A stretch of DNA of 64,000 bases from Liquidambar formosana (lineage: Eukaryota > Streptophyta > Magnoliopsida > Saxifragales > Altingiaceae). Under the pieces are notes generated by a model. It worked only from the letters and a program-made list of their open reading frames with translations. It was not told the origin of the DNA and searched no databases. Position 1 is the stretch's first letter. Each line of letters starts with the position of its first letter. Of this stretch, positions 35,036 through 46,097 are shown piece by piece. The translations under genes and the position numbers were made by a program. The stretch is from contig CM077826.1 in NCBI GenBank assembly GCA_039720395.1, positions 39,560,587 to 39,624,586 of the forward strand, in the 5' to 3' direction.

Positions 35036-35519
35036 CCAAACTATTGTCGTAATATTACCACTGTAAAAATGCAGTATAAAGATTGGAATGATGATTTTGA
35101 ACCACCAAGGTACTTCATGTGGTATTAAACTACTAATGTAACTATGTAAGTATGTAAGTGTTTATTGTGTAAATGATAAATATTTACAAATTTTAATCTC
35201 ATATGTCATTTGGATGTTAAATTTGCATAAATTTCTAATTTTCTATTGTTTATTTTCTTGTCGTATCACGCTGTTTATACCCTACACAACACATACTTGT
35301 GTTATATACATTTAAATTGCAATATTTTGATGCTAGATTGTGTATTAGAGTCTAAATCATTGTTCCCAGAATTTCAATAAAAATATCCATATTTAAATCA
35401 TAACATCCACTATATCTTTAAAACGATATCGATATTGTCGATATATCCAACGATATGTCTGAGATATCTACATTTTTGGACCCTCGATATATCCATTGAT
35501 ATTGATATTAAGGTCCTTG

Positions 35520-36490
35520 GGTGTACCCAGGCATCTTTAAGATGGCTTATCAACTCTAGGTCTGGTTCAATCTCCCTTTCCAATGTATCCTTCATCTCTG
35601 CATCTTGTTATGGGAATTTCACAAAAAAATTTGATTCATTATGCCTTTTGTAGAATTTATGGAACTAGATAATCAAGATGAGAAGTACATTGAGCAACGA
35701 TGTTGACTTCTCAGAATCTTTTATTCTCAACAAGTCGAATAGTGAAATTTGGGACATTATCAGAGTGATAATCGATGCACATTTGGCCAAAATGCTGCCT
35801 TGATCTCATACTTTTGGTTTTACACATGGATAATCTGATGTTGGAAAACTACATATCTGAAAACAAAGAACACAATGAAAGGAAGAATGAGGGTGAACAT
35901 AAAATCACAAGTCCCATCAAGAAGTAGAGTTGTATTTGAGGTTTAAATGAAGAAAAGTAGTAGCGGGGATCCATTGTCTGCTCCTTATCTTGGTCTGTTA
36001 ATACCAAAAATGCATCCTTTAGGTAAAACATGATCAATGGATCCACTCTGAGGATCTCTATAGCAATACCAGCCCAACTATCAATCATTATGTAATAAAG
36101 AAAGATGTGTTCTATAATATGGATATGCCAACAAAGTGTGGAATCTTTGTTAGGGACCAATTAACAGTTTTATGCAACTACTGCAATACGTCTACTACAA
36201 CATTAATGATCTTAGAAATGACAATGGCAAGTTTGAACAGATGTAATTTCCCAAAAGATCTCCGTTCTAAAGATGAGAGTGATGGGAAGCCTTTTATTTT
36301 AAACATGGTTATTAGAATTTTCGGAAGAAGAGATAAAAATATCTTCAACACAATGACTAGAAGAAAACCTTAAACAACAGACTTGACGACTTTCATTTCC
36401 ATGCATGGTTTCATTATAAATGAAAAGCCTTCAATTACTTTAATGTATGCAAGCGACTAAACAAATGCAAATTGGGATCATAGAGAATAC
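35520..36490 (-). pseudogene. OSCA/CSC1-like fragment, P2 right arm (main piece)
   Basis: On the minus strand from 36490: MIPICICLVAC (cf. MIPIAFVQSLA), LKIFLSLLPKI-like sequence near 36340, SWAGIAIEILRVDPLIMFYL and VLTDQDKEQTMDP (36100-35990), then degraded helices and finally KDTLEREIEPDLELISHL and DAWVHP at the hAT border. It is the inverted counterpart of 28505-29480, with frameshifts and an AT-rich short deletion. Same intron-free layout as the other copies. Confidence 0.86.
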
Positions 36491-36641
36491 TATAATGACG
36501 CAAGTAGTTAGACCTTTCATTGGTAAACTTTTAGTCTTGTACTTTGATGACATCCTCATTTACAGCAAATCTAAGGAGCATTATTTGGACAACTTTATAC
36601 AGGTCTACAGTACTCTTCGAGAAGCAAGTTTGTATGCTAAC
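36491..36641 (+). pseudogene. Ty3/gypsy RT, P2 right arm (first part)
   Basis: Opens MTQVVRPFIGKLLVLYFDD, then ILIYSKSKEHYLDNFIQVYS and LREASLYAN: the intact YFDD catalytic motif and finger/palm of a gypsy RT. The first residues after the OSCA junction are the same as in the other three copies. It is cut at TATGCTAAC by a MITE. Confidence 0.9.
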
Positions 36642-37094
36642 CAATGTTACCAGGATCTCTTGACTCTCTTTCGAACCGCAATCTAGGGTTCTCGAGCCAA
36701 AATGCGATTCATTCGCGATCTGGATCTCCATTTTTAGCATCCAAGAGAAAGAGAGAGAGGGAGAGATACTTTTGTTTCCAAAGTTACAACTTTAACTTCC
36801 AAATTAGAACTGTTGGCAATTTTACGACTCTTAAACTACTATAAAATGTTAGTAAATTTTATATATAATTCAATTACCAAAATCATTCAATATTTATATT
36901 TAATTAAATTTTTAATTTTCATAATATTTCGAAGGAATCTCTCTCTCAATAAATAGGGAATACATAGATGTACATATACACATAAACATATATATATTTT
37001 TGCTCTTTTGGTGAACTTCTTGTCCTCCTCTATATTTTTATTTTTGCTCTTTGAATAAATTTTTTTTTTTTTTTTTTTGGTTGATAAAAATATG

Positions 37095-37140
<46 letters not shown>

Positions 37141-37286
37141 TGTGTGAAATGAAAGAAAGTTTAAAGTAACCCTTGACCCAATTAGTGAACCAACTAAGCC
37201 TATCCCCTAACGTACAACATACAAAGAAAGCATCATATATGTTCTCGTACTACATACCAGAGTGAACCACGCTCCAGATAACATTG
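36642..37286. mobile_element. hAT-type MITE with TG/TA microsatellites
   Basis: Interrupts RT: ATGCTAAC before and ATGCTCAC after (7 of 8). Ends CAATGTTACCAGGATC and the complement of CAATGTTATCTGGAGC. A GAGAGAGGGAGAG tract, T20-rich run and (TA)n(TG)n tract (37091-37144) lie inside; no coding sequence. Confidence 0.78.
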
Positions 37287-37294
37287 ATGCTCAC

Positions 37295-37650
37295 CTTAAG
37301 AGTGTTCCTTTTTCATTGAATGTGTCATTTTCTTAGGGTTTATAGTTTCATTTGATCCGCTGAAAATTAAAGTGATAGTAGAATGGTTTGAGCCCAAAAA
37401 CTTTCATGAGATTTGCCGCTTTCATGGGCTCGGTACTTTCTACTATCGATTCATAAAAGGGTTTGGTGCTATAATGGCCCTAAAGAAAAGGGAATTTAAG
37501 TGGAAAATGCTACAGCTAAAGCTTTTGCAAAGATTAAGAAGAGATTGATTGGTGTACCTCTTAGACTTTTCGAAGGTGTTTGAGGATGAGTGTGATGCGT
37601 CTGGGATAGGCATAGGAGGAGTACTCATTGAAGAACAACATCCAGTCGCC
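37295..37650 (+). pseudogene. Ty3/gypsy RT-RNase H, P2 right arm (second part)
   Basis: Resumes as GVPFSLNVSFS-like sequence, then EWFEPKNFHEICRFHGLGTF-type thumb, RFIKGFGAIMAL, and RNase [21 protein letters not shown] with the DASG block kept. Frames are broken by deletions (the stretch after IMAL is shortened). The match to P1 and P2-left ends at about 37650, before the NLR piece. Confidence 0.82.
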
Positions 37651-37711
37651 TATGGAAAGAACATAAGAAGAATGAAAACACAATAAAGAGGTAAATGTCC
37701 TTGTTTGGTGA

Positions 37712-38043
37712 CTTTAAGTTTTGCCATGAAGCTTGTGATGATATTGGAAGGATTAGGACCAAACTCCATGAGATATCTGAAAGACGGTCCACTTATGGCA
37801 TTAAAAACCTAGCAGTCATAGGAGAGGCATCAAGCTACGCAGTAAAAACGCTATGAGAGAGGAGAAGATAATCTCCTCACTTTGATGAATCCAATGTAAT
37901 TGGTGTGGAGGACGATTTAGAGACACTGAAATCGCGGTTGGTTGATGATGACCTAGAAAATGACTTAAAGCGGAGGGTGGTTTCAATTATTGGTATGGGA
38001 GGCCTGGGTAAAACAACTCTCGCAAAGAAAGTCTATAATAGCA
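37712..38043 (+). pseudogene. CC-NLR resistance gene fragment
   Basis: Reads HEACDDIGRIRTKLHEISER (end of the coiled-coil region), then after a stop SPHFDESNVIGVEDDLETLK and VVSIIGMGGLGKTTLAKKVY: the linker and P-loop (GMGGLGKTT) that binds ATP in the NB-ARC domain of plant intracellular immune receptors. It ends abruptly right after the P-loop; kinase 2, GLPL, MHD and LRRs are absent. The next base starts FLU intron 2 sequence shared with 42519. Stops and one frameshift in the CC part show a pseudogene. Confidence 0.88.
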
Positions 38044-38484
38044 AAAAGGAAGCCTCCTAAAGCCTTCCATGACTGGTGTTTGTAATGTTATTTTCTTCAT
38101 AGACATTTATGCCCACCCCTTGGAAGAGGGATTTGTTATGCACACACGTGATTATAGATTTAAAGCCATGTGGTGTGACTTCCAAATTAATTGTTGCCCT
38201 GATATTTCAATGTCTGTACAACAGGATTGCTTTCATGAGAGAGGAGAGGAGAATTGAAGCATCTGAACGAACAGCTCCGTCAGATCAATACAGCTCTAAG
38301 GAGGCAAGCCAAAATTGAGTCATATGCCCCTAGTTTCAGTTATGCTCTTGTTGGTAGTAAATTACTAGAGAATGAAGTAATTGTTGATCCAAGAAAGCAG
38401 GAGTTGATTTGTGGAGTTTAAGACAGCTCTTGAGCTTGCTCATAATCTAGAGGATCCTATTGAGGAGAAAAAGGCTGCAAGACG
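38044..38484 (+). pseudogene. FLU: FLU exon 3 with part of intron 2 (copy D)
   Basis: 38044-38224 matches 42519-42700 (GGAAGCCTCCTAAAGCCTTC and the GATATTTCA...TACAACAG acceptor). Exon 3 from 38225 reads RGELKHLNEQLRQINTALRR then QAKIESYAPSFSYALVGSKL and ENEVIVDPRKQELI. A deletion of about 60 bp follows before VEFKTALELAHNLED and EEKKAAR. FLU is a plastid-membrane TPR protein that represses glutamyl-tRNA reductase in the dark; this exon carries its linker and the first TPR. The first codons after the acceptor contain a stop, and no exon 4 follows. The transferred piece is joined to the NLR fragment on its left. Confidence 0.82.
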
Positions 38485-38489
38485 GTATA

Positions 38490-39512
38490 GATAATCCGTG
38501 GCCAACCACAAGCCATTTCAGATGGAAATTACCGTGAAAGCCCACTAGGCCATTTTCGCCCAAACCTTTTCAAACATTCTAGAGTTTTCGTGGGTTATGG
38601 AGTGAAACCCTTCCTTTCTCTCTGCCTTTTGTGATATTTTCTGCCTATCGTTTACGGAGTGAAACCCTCCCTTTCTCTATCTTTTGTGATATTTTCCGCC
38701 GACCTTTGCTACCGATCATCGGTCTTTAGAGTCTGAGTAAGCTAACTTCTCTCTTTTTTCTTTTCTTTTCTTTTTTATGCCTTTCTCGCTTAAATTTTGT
38801 ACATCGTCATTGCGGATGTGTATGATGTTCTGTCTCTTTCTCTATGTTTGTTGGAGGGAGTCTGTGTTCTGTTTTTGCTCTGTCTCTGTGGTCTGCATTA
38901 GCTAATTGATTGTTAGATATGTTTGCTTTAGGTTTGAGTGTTCTCTATTGTGCCTGACATAGCTCCATCACCTTCATGGTACTCTCTCTCGTGTTAGCTT
39001 TAAATTGGTTTTTTTTTTTTTTAATTATTATATTATTATAATATTTTTTGGTTTAATAAAATGGCTGAGGTTTGATTTTCTGTTAATGGTTAGGGTTGGA
39101 TCTAATAGTGGATTTCATTTATATTTCTTTTCATTTTTCTTAAAATGTTGGGGTTTCTTTGTTATCCTTGGAATATAGTCGTGTTGTGGGGCTTTGGATC
39201 AAGTTTTTGGGGTTTAGATTTTCTATAGCATTTGAGATGTTGCTGGTATGTATTTAGGTGTTTCTTTGGTTTCTTATGCCGTTGGGGGTTTCAGGCATGT
39301 ATTACCTTCTGTCTTTCATTCTCCCTTTTTGTTTGGATTATCTATAAGGTTGGGTTGGCTTAGTATATATAGTTTCTGGGGGCTGATGTATTGAATTATT
39401 GTTCTGCCTGTTTAAGGGTTATGGTCCCTTTCTTTTGGTCTGCTTGTAACTGGTAAATTCATATTTATATATTTATATAAAAGCAATGTTTTGCCGATTA
39501 AAAAAAAATTTT
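38490..39512 (+). mobile_element. Possible non-LTR retroelement 3' end
   Basis: Ends TTTTGCCGATTAAAAAAAAA, a terminus and A tail like those of plant LINEs. The upstream part is T-rich with a tandem pair near 38595-38700 (GAGTGAAACCCT, TTTGTGATATTTTC). It starts where copy D stops matching FLU intron 3. I could not find TSDs or a reverse transcriptase frame, so a retroposed transcript or ordinary DNA are alternatives. Confidence 0.35.
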
Positions 39513-40470
39513 AGTTCCAAGTGTTTAGAACCCATTTATCTTCTCAAAACCTCATCTTTGTAGTGTGTTTCAATAGAGTAAAAATATTGAAGCTTTTGGT
39601 GTTATGTGAAGCCCTCTCTCATGTTTTATGAAAGCTACTGCTATCATGAGGATCACCTTTGCTAATGGAGCAGTGAGTGCTTCGCTTAATTGATATCTCC
39701 TTAACCTTTTGCAAGGGAAAGCCACTTGACTGGTAGGACTTTGTGGGTATCGTTACTCTGCTTCTAATTAACTATACAATTAGTTTCATTGAGGAGAAAA
39801 ATACATGTAATGTCTATGCAAAATTTTCCTTCATCTTTTACTAGGTGTTTTATTGTCATCTTCATTTAATAAAATTTGTTCTAGATATATATTTTGGCAG
39901 AGCATTTTTCTTCAGCTTCATCAATGACATTAAGCTTCATTCTACACTTGATGTGGGACAATTTTATTATATCACCATGGAGATAATTTTATTCTTTGAA
40001 GAAATTTGTAAAATTCTAATTTATAACTACACTTCTGAGAAAGGACTTGCTTTGGTCACTTGAAAGGGCCCGAGATTGTCCAAACAATATATTGATTTTC
40101 TTATTTCAATTAATGATGTTTTTATTTGATGGTATCTTGATGCCAATCTAATAGAATAAATTTTTAACATAAAACCCCTATTGTAATTAACCATACGATT
40201 AGTTTCAATATAATGAATTTATGGAGAATGATCATGTTTGTACTCTTTTACTCTGATGACATTTACCTAAGAATTACCTTTATTTTTTCGTTGGATTTAG
40301 ACGCAATGGTGTTCCTTTACATCCATAACCAATGAAAATGACCTAGCAAAAATTTCCATATTCAAATGCTTATAAAGGAGTCACAATTATTAGGAAAGAA
40401 GAAACAATTATAGGGATCAAATAATCAAATATTAGCATATGAATTAGAGGATAGTAGTTTAAGGAGCTGG
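39513..40470. other. AT-rich stretch without recognisable content
   Basis: No TIR, LTR or conserved frame seen; the 72-codon frame at 39845 has no protein-like pattern. It could be diverged FLU intron. Confidence 0.5.
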
Positions 40471-40485
40471 TATTTGCCGAGTTCT

Positions 40486-40580
40486 ATTTTTTTTATTTTT
40501 TTATTTTTGTTTGGTTACATTGGAGGGACTCGAACCCTAGACTACCCACCCTGGTACCAGTAGGCCACATGGGCTGGTGG
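40486..40580 (-). mobile_element. Short SINE, minus strand
   Basis: TSD TTGCCGAGTTCT lies on both sides (40474-40485 and 40581-40592). On the minus strand: TGGCCTACTGGTACCAGGG (A-box like), GGTTCGAGTCC (B box), then an A-rich tail. Only about 95 bp, shorter than the SINE at 26610. Confidence 0.85.
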
Positions 40581-41190
40581 TTGCCGAGTTCTGTTTAATT
40601 ATATAATTCCTGTGTTTTAATTGTTTTGTCTGGATCTCAAACTGGTTTAAATTTAATACCCTCCTTATATATTCTGAAGAAAATTAGGCTTTCTTACATG
40701 GAAGGTATATGTTCTGAAGAAAATTAGGCAAGGGAATCACTAGTTCCTTTTCCTGCCCAATCGTCCTTTTCAAACTGTCTGTTGTTTTCTCTCCCCATGA
40801 ATACCGTCCTACAAATACTGTCCTCTAGCTTTTGTTATGAGTAAATTTCTCTACCAACAAAGTTCAATATTGCCTCACACAATCCTTGAGATGGCCTCAT
40901 GATACCCATATAATTTCATAAAATGGAAAAACTTTGATTATGCCTTCGGTGCATAAAGGTCTAGAATACATTGGACCAAAACCAAATAACATCAAATGCT
41001 AGTATTAGTATGATCCTAGCTAAGAGTGTGGATTGATGGATCAACAACTTTGGTACCTTGACATTCTGGTGTGGCAATTAAATGGGATTAAAACTGGTGG
41101 TAAAATTCAAATTGCAATTTGTAAACTAAGCAGAATGTTTGGCAATTAAAAAATTCATGTTCATAAGGTGTTCTTGATTGACTGATCAAT

Positions 41191-41397
41191 TTTTTTTATT
41201 TTTTATTTTATAATGAAGAAGCTCTTCGGGCAAACCCCGGGTCCATACAAGACCCCACATATGGATACAAGACCCCACAACCCATATGGACCAGGTAAGT
41301 CCAAGGCCCATGAGAACCATGAAACCTTGTGTAGGCGGCTCCAAGGGGTTTAGCTAGAGTCGAATTCAAGACCTCCACATCCTGAGGCAAGGTCCCT
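41191..41397 (-). mobile_element. Probable SINE in FLU intron 1
   Basis: A 200-bp insertion relative to the copy at 6480, with T/A-rich tail on the left (minus-strand 3' end). The minus strand contains GGTCTTGAATTCGACTC, similar to a Pol III B box, followed by repeated TGTGGGGTCTTGTAT. TSD not clear. Confidence 0.5.
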
Positions 41398-42281
41398 AAA
41401 AGCCTTAGTCTGCATTTTATTGCTCTTATTTCCACCAGACATTTATTAATACAAATTTTTATATGAAATAAATTTATGAGGATTGGTCAAAGAAATCGAA
41501 TGCTTTTCATCAGATTTCCATGAAAACATTCTCGATTCTAATATATGTGGGCAGCAGACAATAAAAGAGAGGGCTTAAATGTGGGCTTTGAAGGATTTTC
41601 CCTTATAAAATTGAGGTGGTTTAAACATGTATGAAGCAGATTATTTTATCCAGGTCAAATGAGGGCAGTTCTAAGCAGGCAAGCATTTTGCCTATAATAT
41701 ATAAAATCTCCTTTAAATGGAGCGATGGATTTTGAAATGACAAAAGCTGTGCAATCTGGAATAAGAAAGTGACTTTGATTTTGTTTTTAAGTTTAAAACT
41801 CTTTATCAATGATTTTAATGCATCCTATAGGCATGGAATGTTTGAAATGTTTGATTTTCAAGAAACATGCATGTGCTCCAAATTAGTTCTTATGTTTCAG
41901 TTTGAATCAATTATGATGTTTCAAGTACCACCTGGCACTGTCATGAGCTTCTGCCATCTGATTTAAAACTATCATTTTGTTAGGGAATGGCGCAGTTCAG
42001 ACTTCCCGCAATTGCGCTTATTGTCACTAATTCTTTGATGTTGAGTGTTAAGCACACCTTTTGAAGCTTTGGCAGAAACATGCGAGGCCGATAACGCTGT
42101 TTTCAACATGCATTTACTGCTATTTGTAGCCGTTATAAGAGCCACTGTTGGAGGTAAAGTATTACTGACTTCATTGTCACTTTCAATTCTGTTACACCCC
42201 ATATCCTTACCCTAAAAGCTTTCCTGATAACCTCGAAATATATTACGAGTTATAATGCAAGGTTGATTAATCTTTTGTGTT

Positions 42282-42287
<6 letters not shown>

Positions 42288-42320
<33 letters not shown>
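42288..42320. repeat. T-rich homopolymer run
   Basis: More than 30 consecutive T within FLU intron 2. It could be the tail of a minus-strand retroelement or simple slippage. Confidence 0.8.
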
Positions 42321-44227
42321 AATTCACTTGTTTATTTAATGCATGAATTATATAAACATGGTGTAAACATGTCTGAAAGCGTACTAGCCTTAATTATCAG
42401 ACTTGGTATTTGGGTGGAGAACTCCATTTATCTGAGAGCAAGGGCTTCTGGAAGTGTTATTTTTTCATTCTTGCGTAATCATAGAAGTTTAAGTTGGGGA
42501 GTAGTTGTATAAAATAATAAAAAGGAAGCCTCCTAAAGCCTTCCATGACTAATGTCTGTTATGTTATTTTCTTCATAGACATTTATGTCCACCCCTTGGA
42601 AGGTGGATATGTTATGCACACACGTGATTTTAGATTTAACGCCATGTGGTGTAACCTCCAAATTAATTGTTGCCCTGATATTTCAGTGTCTGTACAACAG
42701 GATTAATTGCACGAAAGAGGAGAGGAGAATTGAAGCGGCTGAACAAACTGCTCCGTCAGATCAATACAGCTCTAAGAAGGCAGCTAAGATTGAGTCATAT
42801 GCCCCTAGTTTGAGTAATGCTCCCATTGGTAGTAAAATACTAGAGAACGAACTAATTGTTGATCCAAGAAAGCAGGAGTTTATTTCTCATTTAAAAACTG
42901 AGAAGAATTTTCTGAGGAATCAGGATCTGGATAAGGCATTTGTGGAGTTTAATACAGCTCTTGAGCTTTGCTCAGAATCTAGAGGATCCTATTGAGGAGA
43001 AGAAGGCTGCAAGAGGTATAGGTTTGTGTTCTTGCCCTTTGTCCATAATTTGCGTGCTGTCTATGTTGGCCTATGTGGTTTTTACAAATCAAACAACGAA
43101 TAAAAAAGGAGGATGGGCTACAGTTGCAATTTTAAAGTATCTGGATTTTTGGTGTTAGTGGAAGTTTTAAATATTAGACTTGTTTCTGTACTGCAAAAGT
43201 GTTGAATTTATTGAGATTGGCCTATAATTCGAGTAGGAAAACTATTATCCTCTTTTATGCATTGAGGAAGCCATCAGTGACCCATGGTTTGACTTATGAG
43301 TTAATTATAATGCAAAGCCTATTACGTGGCTGATTGGATATGTCAACACGCAACCTGTTCTAGGGTTCCTCTCTGTTGAGAGTGATATTCTATAAAGCAT
43401 GAGAATTCAAATCTCTCGTGATATCCTTCTGCGCAGATTTTTCTTTAGTTAAATAACCAACCTAAGTAGGCATTTTGACTGATTTGTCCTTTTTTATTTA
43501 TTTATGATAAGGTATTTTGACTGATTTATCTTGATTTCCTTTGTTTTCTAAACAAAGTGAATATGCTGGCTCGGCTTAATTATTTAGCATTTCTTAACTG
43601 GAAATTCATCCTGATGGGTTTTTAAATTATGTTTTAGTGCCCTTCCTTTAATTACCATATGAATATTGAGAATTTTACCTTTAATCGCATAACTTATGAT
43701 TTGTTCACCACAGCTTTACAACCTGCTTCTGATTTGAATTTTCATCTTTTAGGTGCCTCACCGCAGAGGCAGGGCAAGTACCGGGATGCCATTAAATACC
43801 ATTCTATGGTTTTGGAAATCTCTTAGTGATGAGGTGAGGACTCTGGGAAAAATACAGAGCTTGGTGATCTTGAGCGAGCAGAGAAGTTCTATGACAAACT
43901 ATATTGCAAGATTGGAAACTGACTGATCCTCATGACCAAATATTTCATTGACACACCACACACACACACACACATGCACACATACATCTATACTACTATA
44001 AGAAAGGAGAGTTTGGTTTTGTTCAGCCCTTATATCGTGCCAATTTTACCCCTCATTAGCTATAAAAACCACACCGTTTTATGCATAAAAAATTGGTTTG
44101 GGGCTCTGAGGCAGTGGGCTTTCGGTCCGTGGCTTGTAGACCTTGTGGCCCTCCACATAAACCCCCGTGTGATACCTGCCAACCTCAAACGGAACCACGC
44201 ATCCCTTCAAACCGCGTCAGCTTTAAA

Positions 44228-44520
44228 CCCACTTCTCCATCTGCTTCACTCCGAGTTTTTGCTGCCTATGTGACATTCTTGGCCGGTAACGGGTCTACAT
44301 GAAGGGCGTGGTGGGCTTAGCCAAGGGTTTGAGGAAGGTGAAGACTGCTTACCCACTTGTGGTGGCAGTGTTGCCGGACATGCTAGAGGAGCACCATCGT
44401 ATGCTGGTGGAGCAAGGGTGCATTGTTCGTGAAATTGAGCCGGTGTACCCACCCGAGAACCAGACCCAATTTGCTATGGCCTATTACATCATCAACTACT
44501 CCAAGCTTCGAATTTGGGAG
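44228..44520 (+). pseudogene. GolS: Galactinol synthase exon 1 fragment
   Basis: Reads AAYVTFLAGNG, shifts frame by a one-base loss near 44293, then MKGVVGLAKGLRKVKTAYPL, VVAVLPDMLEEHHRMLVEQG, IVREIEPVYPPENQTQFAMA and YYIINYSKLRIWE, ending at a kept splice donor (GGGAG|GTATGA). This is the N-terminal quarter of the GT8-family enzyme that joins UDP-galactose to myo-inositol to make galactinol, the first step toward raffinose sugars. The DGDIQ metal-binding region lies in the next exon and is absent. Because the exon still has its donor, the capture was from genomic DNA, as Helitrons do. Very high similarity to family consensus suggests a fairly recent capture. Confidence 0.93.
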
Positions 44521-46097
44521 GTATGAATTTTTAGGGATATATCCAAATGTATATCTGCCTTCGCAGACTATGTGGTTCAATTTTTGTAGGGCTTTAGTCA
44601 CTAATCTTATCTGGGTTATATATATTTGCTTTTTTGTTAATACTTTCCTTTTCATTGAGAAATATTGGTAATGACCACTTGATATTCTCCATCATACATT
44701 AATTAGCAATTGGTTTTATCGGAATAAATAAAATTTATTTTTGCTAAGATATTAGAAGAAATGACTGCTATATGATATTTGAGTGCATTATGTGAGCTGA
44801 ATAGCTTTCTTCTCAATGGATTATATCTTTCTTTTTTTTCTTTTTTCTTTTTTCTTTTTCTCTTTTTTCTCTTTGGGATGTGAAGATTCTCATAGTGGAT
44901 ATGCTTCAAGCTGCTATGCCTCAAGCTAATTGATCTTACAGCTGAAAAAGAATCAAGAGGTACACTTCATGAAATTTCTGGTGATATTCTGTTTTTCAAC
45001 TATTGTTTTTCTTCACCAGTGTCCTTTCTTTGCCCTGGAATTGTTGTAACTGGTTAGAAATACATGTCCAAACAAACTGTGTTGTAGTCTAGGACATGCT
45101 AACTAAAACTTACTTTTGATTCATGTTGGAAAACAGAAGAGCAATTCTGATAAAAGTTCTCCTTAGCTTGGTTAATCCAACACCGTATGCCATTTTTTCA
45201 TTTGATATAAGGAATCTGGTTTTATTATATATGTAGATGAATCTTGAAAAATCGTGAGCGACCTGATGTCATATAAAATTCAATAATTGTAAAATTACTT
45301 GCATAGTTCTCAAATTATTCTTTACACTTTCAAAATGACAACTTATGATTTCTTTCTCTAAAATCCATCAATTTCTCCCACTTCACACTCAGAAAGTGGT
45401 CAAAAATTGTTATGTAAGGTGCCCATACCTTGTAAATGCATATTCCAATGGAGTCCACTTGTTTATAGCAATTATTGGAGTGATGGGTGATGGGTTCAGG
45501 TTTAGATTTCTATGTTTTTGTTGTGAAAATTAACAGAATAGAGTATGATTAAAAAAAGAAGAAGGGTTACGAGTTACAAGGGCGAGGATACTCTATAATA
45601 TATATATATATTTAGATTTTTAAAGGGTTATAAAGGTGAGGATCGTAATTTGTTGATGGGGATTTTAAGGTTAAGGATCCTAATTTGTCTATGGAGATTT
45701 TCCTTAATTATTGTTCTGTTAATAGGTAGGATTTCAAAAAACAATTAACCCAACAAAACTATATTGAGGGGTATAATTGCTGTCTGGAGGTTTTAACTAT
45801 TTCTTGTGTTGTGATTAATTTTTTGTAGGAATGTTTTTTGCCCTCTGCCCAATTCCCTTTCTGTGTTCTTCTAGAAAATTATCGCTGAGGCTTTAGTTTT
45901 TGGCTTCAAGGAATACAGTCTGAGCTGATTGAAAAAAAAGAAAAGAAAAGAAAAGAAATAACTTTATCTTACAGTAGTCTGGTGGATATGAACATCATTT
46001 GTTTTCCTACATAATTATATATATTTACAATTTTGTATATTTCTCAACATGTGCAGCAGACCAAACTAAATTTTACTGATTTGCCTAAGCAGCACGG

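Larger units (their letters stand above)
29897..35519 (+). mobile_element. 5.6-kb hAT transposon of the autonomous type (decayed)
   Basis: Ends are CATAGACCTTAATATCATTG and the complement of CAAGGACCTTAATATCAATA. The 8-bp flanks GGCGTACC (29889-29896) and GGTGTACC (35520-35527) match at 7 of 8, and they sit inside an otherwise continuous OSCA arm. Both termini hold dense TATCGATA/ATATCGTCG words, likely subterminal transposase sites. Inside is a spliced transposase pseudogene (31544-34140) with a long C-terminal open frame. 30135-31540 is 5' non-coding. The MITE at 13532 and sequence at 63565-64000 share its ends. Confidence 0.92.
27640..37650. repeat. Palindrome P2: second gypsy/OSCA head-to-head repeat
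   Basis: Same order as P1: RNase H-RT (minus), OSCA (plus), axis, OSCA (minus), RT-RNase H (plus). The axis is at about 29689 (GCTACCATCGACGAGGAA at 29648 / TTCCTCGTCGATGGTAGC at 29713), farther into the channel C terminus than in P1. The right arm is split by a 5.6-kb hAT and a 645-bp MITE. Both outer ends stop inside RNase H, with no LTR. Confidence 0.85.
40720..43926 (+). pseudogene. FLU: FLU pseudogene, exons 2-4 (copy C)
   Basis: FLU is a plastid membrane TPR protein that shuts down 5-aminolevulinate synthesis in the dark. 40720-41983 is intron 1 (shared with copy A). Exon 2 (41984-42153) reads FRLPAIALIVTNSLM, frameshifts, then FEALAETCEADNAVF and LLLFVAVIRATVGG, the single membrane segment. 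Exon 3 (42701-43015) reads IARKRRGELKRLNKLLRQIN, loses one G, then KIESYAPSLSNAPIG and FLRNQDLDKAFVEFNTALEL; an extra T shifts it before AQNLEDPIEEKKAAR. Exon 4 (43753-43926) reads RQGKYRDAIKYHSMVLEIS, lacks about ten TPR codons, and ends ELGDLERAEKFYDK and, one base out of frame, YIARLETD-stop. GT/AG borders are kept, so it came from a genomic copy. Multiple frameshifts make it dead. Confidence 0.87.
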
